This document shows positions 54,694-64,000 of a DNA stretch of 64,000 nucleotides, piece after piece (positions within the stretch are counted from its first letter, which is position 1; every line of letters begins with the position of its first letter). Below the pieces are notes generated by a model. It saw only the letters and a list, made by a program, of their open reading frames with translations, was not told the DNA's origin and did no database searches. The DNA is taken from NCBI GenBank assembly GCA_037176885.1, contig JAWWNJ010000276.1, positions 1-64,000 of the forward strand. The letters run 5' to 3'. The position numbers and the translations under genes were made by a program. Source of the stretch: Favolaschia claudopus. Its lineage: Eukaryota > Basidiomycota > Agaricomycetes > Agaricales > Mycenaceae.

Positions 54694-56219
54694 TACTGTG
54701 TCTCTGTGTATTGAAGCAACGCAAAACTGACCGTGACATTTCCGTTGCCTTTTTCAAGGGCAACGGCAAACATCGTGACAGTGACCGTTGCCTCACAGTG
54801 CAACAACTCCAGGCTCATTTAAATGACTTCTCGGATAGTTCTCCACAGAGTCTTATACACCCGAATATCAAAATAATTAATGACGGGCAAAGCTGCCTGA
54901 TGTTGGGAGCATGGATCGGTAACAACATTCCTTACCTTACACCTTGGCCAGCGACGGTTGACAAAATTAGACACGACCTGGATCGCTGGAAAATGACCGA
55001 ACCGTGACGGCACTCGAAGGAAAACGGCATATTATCAATATGGTAATCGGCGGTAGATCACAATACCTGACGAGAGTGCAAGGCATGCCGCGAGATATCC
55101 AAGAATCTCTGGCCAAACTGGCTCATTCCTTTCTCTGGGACGGAAAAAGGGCCCGCGTCTCAGATGAAACTATGTGGCTCGATGTCTCCTGTGGAGGTAA
55201 ACAAATCTTGAACATTGCGGCTCGGAATGAAGCCATTGACCTATTGAACCTCCAAGCGTACTTGGTTGACGGAAACGACAGAGCACCGTGGTGCTATTTT
55301 GTAGATGTAATCTTGTCGACGTGGCTAGAGACAAGCTATCTCAAAATCCCTCCTAAACAGATAATACATATATTCTTACAGGATATTCACTTGCCGATTT
55401 CCACAAAAACACCGTTGCCTGAACAGATAAAGACAATGATCAAGGTGGCCCAGAAATACGATCTCAAATTCACCGGGCTCGCCATTGAGGAAGATATCAA
55501 GTTTCAACTTCCAATTTGGAAGCATCCGGCAGTGAGCAGGGTGCAATATGAACAATCAAATCGTCGGCGTACAAGTGAATGTCTCCGGCTGAATCACGGA
55601 GTGCAAACAGTCGAAGAAATGGCAGTGATAGCAACTAGAAAGACAACCATAGCACGGAAGCCACACACGATGAATGCCTCAGGTATTGCGAGACAAAACT
55701 GCGGATGCGTTCCATGCCATCGCGACCGAGTTGAATTTGGATGCACTAATCCCGGTAAATGTATTGACACAGCGAAGGGCTACATCAACTGTATCCTACT
55801 AAAATGGAATCCGAATGTTGAAAATTCCGATCTCACAAATGAAATAAAATTAACTGAAGAGGATTTAGAAATGAACCAAAGACCTATTGAAGTCAACCTA
55901 GTCAAATCCTTTGATCCCAACTTCCGTCTAAGCAGCATGCAAGACGGTTTCCGTATATTTGCCTTCGAAGAGTCGATGAATGAACTACCCGCAAGAAGAT
56001 ATATTCAGGCCGGAGTATCTGATCCTATGACGGTTTTTTCCAATCCAGGGGAATTTAATGCAAAGACTCAAGTAACCCTGGTCTCCGTGGTGCTTGACCA
56101 GGAGAAGTCCGAATTGCTGTTAATTGAGTTCGACGACCCTAGCATTCCTCACTCCTTTTACAACGGTCTTCTGAGTGGTGTACTGTATGTTTTGCGGAAC
56201 TGCCCAAAGAATCAGCCAA

Positions 56220-56515
56220 TACAAGCTTAAGCACCCCGCCTTCGGCAGGGCCGGCTCGCTGCGCTCGCGTCCCTACCTACGGGGGGGGGTACACAGCTTG
56301 TCGGGGCTCCGCCCCAAACCCCGCCTGGATTTTTTTGCTGGATTCCTTGCCCGCGGCGCCGCACTGCCGCTCGCTGCACTCGCCGGCGCGCGGCGCCGGG
56401 GACCGCGTGTGAGTTTCAACATCTCGACAGCCGGTTGTGTTGTAGGATGTTGACAAAGCCCCGTGATTTTCTGTCAAAAGTCACGCGACTGATGGCCTGG
56501 CCCTCTTTTCAAGTA
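56220..56515 (-). repeat. GC-rich dispersed repeat, long form, inside LINE RNase H
   Basis: Matches 44713-45011 and 58993-59287. The following 420 bp up to 56938 also belong to the interruption: TATAGGAT occurs at 56514 and again at 56935, where the LINE frame resumes. Confidence 0.75.
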
Positions 56516-57712
56516 TAGGATATATGGGGACTGGCAAATCACACCAAACAAATGTCTGTTTGGACTTTGTTTGTTCGGAGTCGGTCCTGCCCCCCGCCCT
56601 CTACAGTGACGCTAAAAATCTGAAACAAATTGCAAATGAGTCCTGAGCCGAATCCTCAGGGAATGTCCCGCGCCGATTTCCCAAATTTTCCCCAAGAAAA
56701 CCGGAACATTAACGCAGAAATGGCTGTGAAATGGCTTTGCACGGAGAAAATAATCATTTGCGGAACAGCAAGGGCCAAAATAAAAAATGTGGCCGGGACA
56801 TTCCCTGTAGATTACAAATACTAAGAGATCCTATACTCAAGTTGTGTTGAAAATGTCGACGGTTGAGGCTGCAGAAGGGACTGATGAGGGGCAGACATTT
56901 GATCACAGCCACTGGATCACAGCCACTTGCTTAGTATAGGATTATTCTCCGCATCATCAGATTGGTTATTCCGCGCACTGGTTGACAATAGAAGGCAATC
57001 TGAGAATGACCTATTGAATCCTTCGTTCAAGATGATGAAAGCGACCTTCGCCGCCCTAAACGAACATTCTGCAAGGATAAAATTCAACAAAGTCTCTTCA
57101 AATATTGCTCAGGACCTTACGTTGGTACCTACAATCCGTGATATCGAAATTGATACAGAGATTGATATAATGTTTGAATGCCCAGGAATTTCGCTGCAAA
57201 GTGGGTCACAGAGGTTATTTACTAGAGTCATCAAAAAATTGACTGATGTACCGCACCGAAAAACAACATTCATTAATCTTGATCGTGTGCGGTGTTCAAT
57301 CCAAGAATTATCTGGATTCTGTCCGACAGATGAGGCGATATGGCGATCAATTAGATCTCCTACTCTCCGGCGGCTTACGCGCGAGTTTTACTGGAGGTGT
57401 ATTCATGACACTTTCCGGGTCGGAGAATATTGGACACATGTAACAAACTCTGAATGGTTTGGGCAATGCCATATCTGTAATATGCCAGAAACCCTTGAGC
57501 ATATCGCTCTAGAGTGTGCCGCACCTGAACAAAGTATGATATGGGAATTAACGCGTCAACTTTGGCTCGAAAAATATGCAGATTGGCCAAAATTGAATTG
57601 GGGAATAATCCTAGGGTGCTGTAAGGGCAACCTTTAGGACCCGAGATGTCTCGAGGGTCTAGCGAGGGAGAATCCAAAGTTAATTAAGAAGCTACTAAGA
57701 ATACATCACAGC

Positions 57713-58040
57713 GCACCTAGCGAGGGAGAATCCAAAGAGAAGAAAGGCTGAGGATTCCCACGCTAGGTGCAGTAAACATATAGTAACTAGTTCCCACAAG
57801 CTCGGAGCAATCGGCAATGATCCCGGGCCAAGTCACATGCCTTACTCCACGATGACATAGGGCTTTGGGGATTTGACGGGAAAGTGGGAAATCTGCAGGA
57901 GGCCTGCGTCATAGGTGGCTGTGTAGTGCCAAAAGAGGGAGTTCCCCTGACAGGTGCAATCTCGTCCGCTTCAAGTCGCCAAACGGAAAAATCTTGCGAG
58001 AAAAGAATCGTTTGTTCGCAATACTGGTTTCAGTTGCCTG
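57713..58040. mobile_element. insertion in the LINE C-terminal region
   Basis: LINE-coding similarity stops after ATCAC AGC and resumes at ATATGGAAATTGCGC. The first 60 bp form a hairpin (GCACCTAGCG...CGCTAGGTGC). The rest is unrecognised. Confidence 0.45.
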
Positions 58041-58352
58041 ACATGAAATATGGAAATTGCGCGTCGATCGCGTTATCACACGTCCCGGAAGAGTGCATTT
58101 AGCTGCCGAAATACACAATCGATGGCTAAAGTCTGTCAATAACTCTCTGGAACGAGATCGGATTCTGACCAATAAGGTAAAATTTGGCCGCTTATCTTTC
58201 GAGAAACAGAGTATACTAAATACCTGGAGCGGTGTTCTCATGAATGAAGAGTCCCTGCCGGATGACTGGACTTACTCAAAGGGGGTTTTAGTGGGTATAC
58301 AGCCAGTCGAAACGAAAATTGGAATTGGTTAGCATTTATAGGCTGGAGGCCC

Positions 58353-58476
58353 ACACTGGTGCTTACCGTGCGTAATGGCATTTCCTCCTTGGACAAATTC
58401 CCGGCAAACATCTGACACTGGTGCTTACCGTGCGTAATGGCATTTCCTCCTTGGACAAATTCCCGGCAAACATCTG
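58353..58476 (+). repeat. 62-bp direct tandem duplication
   Basis: ACACTGGTGCTTACCGTGCG...CATCTG occurs twice head-to-tail with no mismatch seen (58353-58414, 58415-58476), just downstream of the LINE stop codon. Confidence 0.9.
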
Positions 58477-58540
58477 GTACATAGCCAGAGATACATGCGG
58501 ACGACTCAGAATGCATCTGCTGACTGAGAAACGTTACCAG

Positions 58541-58560
58541 AAAAAAAAAAAAAAAAAAAA
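58541..58560 (+). repeat. A20 homopolymer, possible LINE poly(A) tail
   Basis: Twenty A residues about 210 bp after the LINE stop, in the sense orientation. No flanking target duplication could be confirmed. Confidence 0.6.
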
Positions 58561-58992
58561 GTTGTTCACAACACGTCAATCACATCAAAACTACCATATA
58601 TGGTAGGCCGGCATTGCTCGGCACATGCCGGCCGGAGTTTTTTTTTTTTTGATTTTCTTGCCCTTTTTGGGCCGAAAAAGTCCCCGTCACCCGTCACCCT
58701 GTTCAAAATTGTTCAGTTCACGAACCGGCGTCACGCATAACGTGAACAACCGGTCGGATTAGTACAGTACATGGTATGTGACTCCTTGCGGCTGGATATC
58801 TGAGATTGATCACAAAGTAGCGGGGCCACGCCTCACGGTTAATTCACTCACAGACCATCGCACTTGGTACAATTTACAGGTGCGATTTCTTTTGATCGAC
58901 TGTTGTTGCCTCTAAAGCATATTTTGCGATTCAGGCTAACGCTAAACACGTTCCAAAGCGACCCAGGTCGCTTTGGGACCACTCAAATCCTA
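58561..58992. other. no gene recognised
   Basis: Contains a palindrome AAAGCGACCCAGGTCGCTTT at about 58955, which recurs at about 59935 on the other side of the next two elements. Confidence 0.5.
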
Positions 58993-59287
58993 TACTTGAA
59001 AAGAGGGCCAGGCCATCAGTCGCGTGACCTTTGACAGAAAATCACGGGGTTTTGTCAACATCCTACAACACAACCGGCTGTCGAGATGTTGAAACTCACA
59101 CGCGGTCCCCGGCGCCGCGCGCCGGCGAGTGCAGCGAGCGGCAGTGCGGCGCCGCGGGCAAGGAATCCAGCAAAAAAAAAATCCAGGCGGGGTTTGGGGC
59201 GGAGCCCCGACAAGCTGTGTAGCCCCCGTAGGTAGGGACGCGAGCGCAGCGAGCCGGCCCTGCCGAAGGCGGGGTGCTTAAGCTTGT
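58993..59287 (+). repeat. GC-rich dispersed repeat, long form
   Basis: Near-identical to 56220-56515 in the opposite orientation, including the flank ATCCTATACTTG, so either the family end extends past TACTTG or both copies lie in the same older repeat. Confidence 0.8.
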
Positions 59288-59341
59288 CTTCACAACGAGC
59301 AGCATCAGGGTCGGTGTTGCGTAGCAGGCTGGTCACGAGTC

Positions 59342-59835
59342 TACTGTACCATTTCGATCAATTCTCCCCGCCTGTGACGCGTGACCCAAATATTCGAACT
59401 TTGGATTTCTCAAAACACCCTGGAGCGCCGTGACACCCTAAAAAATTACAGCACTCACCTCCTCAAACATTTTTAGAGCATTTGAGGCAAGTATGAATGA
59501 AAAACAACAGCTTGAAACCGAAATATTCACAGGGTGAGCAAAATTTGCAAGGTTTTGCATGGTTTCACTGCCAAAAAAGATGTAATCAAGCCAGCCGCTA
59601 TACTAAACGAGACTAGGTTGTACACTGACCATTGAACGGTGTTCAGGAGCAATTTTGAGGAGGCAAAAACAGGTTGGGGGCGAAAAAATCGAATTTTTGA
59701 CGATTTTTCAGAGATTTTGTGACTTTTTTTTCGACATTCGAAAAAGGTCTCGGTGAACCGTGACAGGTACGAAAATATTCGTAAAAAATCGGCCCTGTGA
59801 CGCGTGACATACGAATTGAATGAAATGGTGTAGTA
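59342..59835. mobile_element. TA-flanked element, CTGTACCATTT family
   Basis: TACTGTACCATTTCGATCAA at the left and inverted GAATGAAATGGTGTAGTA at the right, TA on each side. Interior carries GTGACGCGTGAC near both ends like 41418-41572. 490 bp, no gene. Confidence 0.7.
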
Positions 59836-60446
59836 CTTCCCGCCATCCCGCTCCATTTCCCGCCGTGCCTGCGCTAAGAAGTCTGCTGTAGCAATAAAAC
59901 TGGGCGGGCGACATATAGTAGCGGGTTTGTGCGAAGCGACCCGGGTCGCTTTGGGACCGCTCAGATCTCGACAACGAGCAGTCTCAGGTGTGAAGTCCCA
60001 GCGACCTAGGAGTGCCCCAGGGCAATACTCTTTACTCTTCTAGGTCGCTTAGAGCTCACACCCTGGAGCCTGAGTTAAGGATGTATTATTGTAATGCAGA
60101 AGAGGGGAACCTTGCGTTATTCCATGGGTTGAACGCCTCTCAAGCGGAATTTTTTATGCTTGTGAATCGGTGCTCACGAATTTTTTGGTTCAATTTCTTT
60201 TGAGGGCTATTGGGCATTAATTCTGATGGTGTGCCACATCGTATCCCGACTGAGCGCTTACCTCTTTGTTCTTACTTTATCTCTAATGAAGACCGTCCCC
60301 ATTCGATAGAAGGTCAGATGAAAATCTTTCGTGAGGCTAAAAAACAAATCTCCGACTAATACGCTGTTACGGCTACAAGTGGATAGAAAGATGGGACACC
60401 TCTTGGGCATTCGAATACCGGTGGTCGCCAGTCATATTCTTGCTTG
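59836..60446. other. no known gene; stem-loop at 59982-60075
   Basis: AGGTGTGA and GCGACCTAG are answered by CTAGGTCGC and TCACACC, forming a long interrupted stem. Frames at 60012-60203 and then 60200-60355 (PHRIPTERLPLCSYFISNED) read like protein but match no family I know. Confidence 0.35.
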
Positions 60447-60920
60447 TCAGTAGGGGCCCAGGGTACGACTGGGTTGGAGCGGCGCGTTGGCAGTTGCTTG
60501 CCCAGGCAGAGCTGACACTCCCAGTATCGCAATAATTTGTTTGTGTAGCTCTTGAGTTCTGGTTACGTCCGCAGCAGTGATTGTGCGCTGCGACTGCCCC
60601 TGAGAACATGCCTCTCCAGCTGCATATATTGCCTGGGCATGGCTTAGATAACGGTCAGACAACGACGCCGCGCACAATAGAGCCAACCTTCGGAGTATTT
60701 CACTGAAATCCATAGTCTGTCTTTTTCTTTGTGCTGTGTCAGATACGAGTCCGCCAAGTTGATGGTGGAGACATTGATAACCTTTTTGCCCCGACTGGAT
60801 TGCCCAATAGCGCAATAATTTGATCCTCAAGGTCCTGAAGTCGGGCCACATCTGAGGCGGTGATAGTGCCCTGGCCTTGAAGACATGCTTCAGCAGCCGC
60901 TTTTATGGATCGAGCGTTGC
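60447..60920 (-). CDS. unknown protein with an internal duplicated segment of about 60 residues
   Basis: Read on the minus strand, a segment ending AAAEACLQGQGTITASDVAR plus LQDLEDQIIALLG (about 60790-60910) is followed about 320 bp later by AIYAAGEACSQGQSQRTITA plus ADVTRTQELHKQIIAILG (about 60500-60690). Both halves share the order EAC.QGQ..TITA.DV.R.Q.L..QIIA.LG, so one arose by tandem duplication. The second is inside a 134-codon ATG frame (60447-60851); the first is in another frame. No family recognised. Confidence 0.45.
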
Positions 60921-61217
60921 TTGTGGATGGTCATGACACAGTGCACATTGAAAGGCTGTCACCGACCCTTTGAGTAGGTCACCAAAATTTGGATTTTTAT
61001 CCTTCAAATTGCGACTGCTTCAGTTGCTTTCAGAGGCAACGTCAAAGTACTAGTAAGAGTGCCCACCGTTGGAGAACATTGATGTCCTTGGAAAAAACTT
61101 CGCGCCTGGCCATTTCAGAGTTCGGGGGATGGGCAGCGGTTCAATTCACTTGTTCCAAAGATTAACAACGTGGAGAACTAGTCACGTGTGCTGATCCTCT
61201 AACTTATTACAGTTAGT
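60921..61217. other. no gene recognised
   Basis: Short frames only. Confidence 0.4.
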
Positions 61218-61613
61218 TTGATTTCGAGCTGAGCTCGAGCTGATGGGCAATCAAAATCGGTGCGCATCGAGCTGACTGGAGCTCATGTCCCAGAAATGGA
61301 AATACCTGTCTGGAGAGCCTTCTTTCACCGGGTTTTGTTACTGGGGGATATTATATAGGGTATTGATTATCTAGGTAATTTTTTTCGCCTCTCGAGGGCG
61401 TGAAGGTCGACGACGACGACCAAAACGGCGGGAAAAGTGCGTGGGATTCGTTATGGCAAACCCGCAACGTCATTGGAGTGCCCAACACCTTACGGAACGA
61501 GCTCGAGTCGATTCGAGTTTCCATCAAATCGACTGCCTCATTTGGTGTGGACATCAAGGCAAGCTGCGAATCGACTCGAGGCCCTCAGGCAGCTCTGTCT
61601 CGCGGCAACACTA
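61218..61613. mobile_element. decayed copy of the TAGTGTTGCCGG hAT MITE
   Basis: The right end CGCGGCAACACTA and internal GAGCTGATGGGCAATCAA and CTCGAGTCGATTCGAG words match the family; the left terminus is lost. No target duplication. Confidence 0.5.
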
Positions 61614-61615
61614 AT

Positions 61616-61986
61616 TACAGTGGCGGCAAAATCTGATGTCACCCCCAAAAAAGGAAATTCTCATCAATTCAACGCGTTTTCTTTTCTGTGCCCTGTTTTC
61701 TGTGGTCGGACCTTTCACAGTGCATTCCAGACATAGATTTGAAACACATGCACCCTTTTCCATCTTAGGAAAATTGACACTTTTTGGGCAAGACTTCCCA
61801 ACCATCTTTGGCCCAGTTCTCCTCAATGAATGGACCTACCTTTCCCAATCTTGCCTCCACAGGCAGTGGATTTGCCGTTCCAATGGATCTCTGCCCTTGT
61901 CGCTACTAGACGGCGATGGCAAGGGCAGATGAGTTGATAAAAATTTCCTTTTTTGGGGGGTGGCATCAGATGGCGCCGCCACTGTA
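61616..61986. mobile_element. 371-bp long form of the CAGTGGCGGC TA-flanked family
   Basis: Left end TACAGTGGCGGCAAAATCTG (one end diverged), right end inverted GCATCAGATGGCGCCGCCACTGTA-type, TA on both sides. The interior differs from the 130-bp copies and may represent an older deletion derivative of an autonomous parent. Confidence 0.8.
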
Positions 61987-61991
61987 AGTAA

Positions 61992-62279
61992 TACAAGCTT
62001 TACCTCCCTGCCTCCGGCACGGCCGACTCGCTGCGCTCGCCGACCTCCCTCCGTTCGGTCACACAGCTTGTTGGGGCTGGCCGCCCCAAACCCCGCTGCG
62101 CTCGCTCCGCTCACGACGTCTAGTACGATCTCAACATCTCGACATTGACCCCGTGATTTTCTGTCAAAAGTCACGCGACTGATGGCCTGGCCCTCTTTTC
62201 AAGTACAAGCTTAAGCACCCCGCCTTCGGCAGGGCCGGCTCGCTGCGCTCCCTCCCTACGGCTGGTGCACAGCTTGTCT
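61992..62279 (-). repeat. GC-rich repeat pair, forms B and A, minus strand
   Basis: 61992-62205 matches form B; 62203-62279 is the 3' end of form A, truncated at CACAGCTTGTC. Read on the minus strand, the order is A then B, the same as at 44713-45230. Confidence 0.75.
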
Positions 62280-62520
62280 GAGATAAAGGGAGGATCGTCC
62301 TTCAGGATGTCAAAGACCTCCTAAATAGTGCTTTACTTGCTCTGGTTGTTGACCAATTTACTCACATCAGTTGGTCAGATACTGACCGGAGTTTGAAATA
62401 AGGATCAATCACTACAGCCGCATGTGTTCGTTGGTTCAACTTTCGCCAGACAGGCCCCCGGTCACTGACATATAGGTCTGTAACATCCATAGAGTAAAAC
62501 AACGTCCAATTTGAGATGTC

Positions 62521-62636
62521 TACAGTGGCGGCGCCATCTGATGCCACCCACCAAAAAAGGAAATTTTTATCAAACCACCCCTAATCTGCCCTTGCCATCG
62601 CCGTCTGGTAGCGACAAGGGCAGAGATCCAGGCTCA
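62521..62636. mobile_element. truncated long-form CAGTGGCGGC element
   Basis: TACAGTGGCGGCGCCATCTG and the next 95 bp match the inverted right end of 61616-61986; the other end is missing. Confidence 0.75.
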
Positions 62637-63038
62637 TTAACCATGTCTGTGGATGCCTATGTACATAGGTCTGCACCCATGCTGATTGACAGATGGCCGG
62701 ATGGCCGCGGGACCCGTTTGATCCTGCTGAAGATAACACCGATTAAGCCCGATAAGCCCGAACAGTCGAGCACCTACCGAAAAAGTTGTATCGCGCGCCC
62801 GGCGCTGATTTGAAAGCTCTATCTCACCTGAGAAATAATCTACATGGTGAGTCTCTCTCTTTTCTCTCTTTCTTTTGCAACTTGAAAACTTGAATTCTCT
62901 CGGCTCTCCACAGACATAATTCATAAGCCCGGAAAAGCTCCAAAAACCACCTCCGAAGTTTTTCCCACGACATTTTGGCTGTGGCCAAATTTTTGGGGTC
63001 AAAAATTGAAATTGTGTGTACCTCGGGGAACAAAAGTA
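62637..63038. other. no gene recognised
   Basis: Short frames only. Confidence 0.4.
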
Positions 63039-63041
63039 TTA

Positions 63042-63179
63042 GGCTCCATTCGGTTGCGTCACTTCGGAGCACTTGACATCACTTAAGAGTATTTCTCACC
63101 AAAAGTTTGGCGTGGAATTTTTCCCAAGTGCTCCAAAGTGACGCTAAGTGACGCTAAGACACGACAGCCGAATGGAGCC
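63042..63179. mobile_element. PIF/Harbinger-type MITE, copy 2
   Basis: 138 bp, GGCTCCATTCGG...CCGAATGGAGCC, flanked by TTA (63039-63041, 63180-63182). Almost identical to 34178-34315. Confidence 0.9.
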
Positions 63180-63180
63180 T

Positions 63181-63373
63181 TAGAGCCTTTGCGGTACTTA
63201 GCTGCTGGCGGCTAATTTTTCTCACGACCCACCAAGCACCGGGTCTCAAGTAAGCCACCCTGAGCAGCTGTTATGAAGGACATCTCAAGGTGGCTAACTT
63301 GGCCCAGTAGCATCAGCAGTCATTGTGTGGCACGAGCCGCCAGTTCGTGTGGCGGCTCACCGCAAGGGCTCTA
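63181..63373. mobile_element. TAGAGCC...TTTGCGG family element
   Basis: Ends TAGAGCCTTTGCGG and inverted CCGCAAGGGCTCTA, with GGCGGCTAA/GTGGCGGCTC subterminal words as in 12546 and 21468. It directly abuts the PIF MITE, sharing the TTA. Confidence 0.7.
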
Positions 63374-63394
63374 TTATTCTAAAAGTGATGCAAT

Positions 63395-63580
63395 AGGGGC
63401 GCTCAATTCTTAGCTCGTCAGCTCGTCTCGTCCGTAAAATGTCGATTTTTTGATGAGGGGATCAAATTTGATGGGAAGTGGAGAGAAATGCGGAGTGGGA
63501 TCAGCAGCTCATCAGCTCATCATGCAATTAAATAATTTCTGGGACGAGACGAGCCGACGAGCTAAGAATTGAGCGCCCCT
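63395..63580. mobile_element. MITE, AGGGG(T/C)GCTCAATTC family (copy 2)
   Basis: 186 bp, AAT on both sides (63392-63394, 63581-63583). Long arms of GCTCGTC/GACGAGC repeats as in 15599-15785. It cuts the transposase-like gene to its right. Confidence 0.85.
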
Positions 63581-64000
63581 AATGTTCATCATTGCCCTCT
63601 GTGACACCTTCCTATGCCCCTTCTGCTGTTTGACTGCCCATGCCGCTGCGTCGCCCTTCAATCCTTTGCGATAGGCATCCATAAAGCGCCAGGATCGGTT
63701 CACAAACTTCCGAATGACGTCCATCAAGGCATTGGAATGCTGCTTGCTTTGCCTGATCAAATGTGTTTTTCTCAATTTCTCGGTATCGATACTTACACCA
63801 TCCCCAATACTGTGCATAATATGAGAATCAGAAGTTATATTTACCCCGTGCTTTATTTTATATGCATGATGCTTGACATTCAAGTGGGATCATGAATATT
63901 TACACACCTGTTCTCTCTTCTTTGCGGCGTTGCGTTTGGTAGCGTACACGAGCAGGCACCCAATCTTCCTCATCAGCATCATCTCCCGCTTGTGAAAGGA
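63581..64000 (-). pseudogene. transposase-like gene, C-terminal exon, runs off the window
   Basis: Minus-strand pieces: KIGCLLVYATKRNAAKKREQ (right edge), a GTGTGT...GCACAG intron, then YWGWCKYRYREIEKNTFDQA and, after a shift near 63735, DVIRKFVNRSWRFMDAYRKG and AAWAVKQQKGHRKVSQRAMM. This run (YWG.CKYRYRE, then VIR.F.NRSWRFM.AYR.GL, then AAWA..KQK.HR) is a C-terminal pattern I associate with Agaricomycete DDE transposases; exact family uncertain. After MMN the MITE at 63395-63580 adds foreign codons and a stop. One frameshift at least. Confidence 0.5.

Larger units (their letters stand above)
54830..58332 (+). pseudogene. LINE 3' part: RT thumb, RNase H, RT zinc-binding domain
   Basis: RT end: MLGAWIGNNIPYLTPWPATV, then (1-nt shift near 55003) GKRHIINMVIGGRSQYLTRV and FLWDGKRARVSDETMWLDVS. 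A CxxC-type segment NCGCVPCHRDRVEFGCTNPG follows. The RNase H fold starts at VTLVSVVLDQEKSELLLIEF and is cut at 56220-56938 by inserted DNA including a GC-rich repeat, then resumes SSDWLFRALVDNRRQSENDL. Zinc-binding domain: REFYWRCIHDTFRVGEYWTH and CHICNMPETLEHIALECAAP (CxxC...H...C). After a TAG near 57635 and an insertion at about 57713-58040 the C-terminus reads VHLAAEIHNRWLKSVNNSLE and LNTWSGVLMNEESLPDDW. Truncated at its 5' end and clearly dead. An A20 run at 58541 may be its tail. Confidence 0.85.

Noticed and set aside
58541..58560. Proof of recent LINE retrotransposition
   Set aside because: The A-run fits a tail, but the LINE has frameshifts, a stop and insertions, and no target duplication was found.
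1..64000. Starship-type giant element or biosynthetic cluster
   Set aside because: No DUF3435 tyrosine recombinase captain, no metabolic genes; the window is explained by many small elements.

Overview
The window looks like nuclear DNA of a basidiomycete fungus, most likely an Agaricomycete. Genes carry many short introns (about 45-110 nt) with GTRNGY...YAG borders. The recognisable proteins are typical of that group: Tnp2 (CACTA-type) transposase with its usual companion ORF, KDZ transposase tails, a DUF6589 protein, basidiomycete Ty3/gypsy gag-protease, a LINE with RNase H and RT zinc-binding domains, and a hAT transposase. There are no rRNA genes, no confident tRNA genes and no bacterial-style operons.

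Most of the sequence is mobile-element DNA, heavily nested. The one well supported host gene is a six-exon MRG15/Eaf3-like chromatin reader (17125-18248, +) whose frame is intact. A small three-exon gene model (42462-42992) and a possible host gene split by a CACTG element (about 25.2-26.8 kb) are weaker.

Layout. 1-8.4 kb: MITEs, a TGTCGG-ended element around 2.2-3.1 kb and a 1.7-kb TG...CA element with ORF remnants (5854-7577). 8.4-12.5 kb: an unrecognised ORF, LINE and gypsy fragments, a 672-bp TIR element and a Tnp2 relic. 12.5-16.6 kb: nested TIR elements and a hAT MITE. 17.1-18.2 kb: Eaf3. 20.6-24.2 kb: two KDZ tails flanking a 147-bp tandem repeat. 25.5-27.4 kb: CACTG element and MITEs. 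27441-32250: a structurally complete hAT transposon, with terminal repeats, an 8-bp target duplication and a 12-exon transposase; its frame is broken by a 19-bp tandem duplication and one intron carries an 828-bp insertion. 32.7-35 kb: four MITE-like elements with clear target duplications. 35083-37361: two head-to-tail Helitron-like elements carrying diverged copies of one intron-containing coding segment. 37.7-39.2 kb: a hAT MITE inserted in the last codons of a DUF6589 gene. 41.3-46.4 kb: CACTG element, a 467-bp hairpin with 123-bp identical arms, GC-rich repeats and a MITE-in-MITE. 47.3-52 kb: CACTA-type element. 52.6-58.3 kb: gypsy and LINE relics. 58.9-63.6 kb: GC-rich repeats and MITEs. 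63.58-64 kb: a transposase-like gene running off the edge.

The genes do not form a pathway. The coherent picture is an element graveyard in which cut-and-paste families (hAT, KDZ, CACTA and TA/TWA-targeting families) coexist with non-autonomous derivatives that land in each other and in transposase genes. Coordinates were read by eye, so element ends may be off by a few bases. Splice sites are predicted from consensus and reading-phase agreement only.
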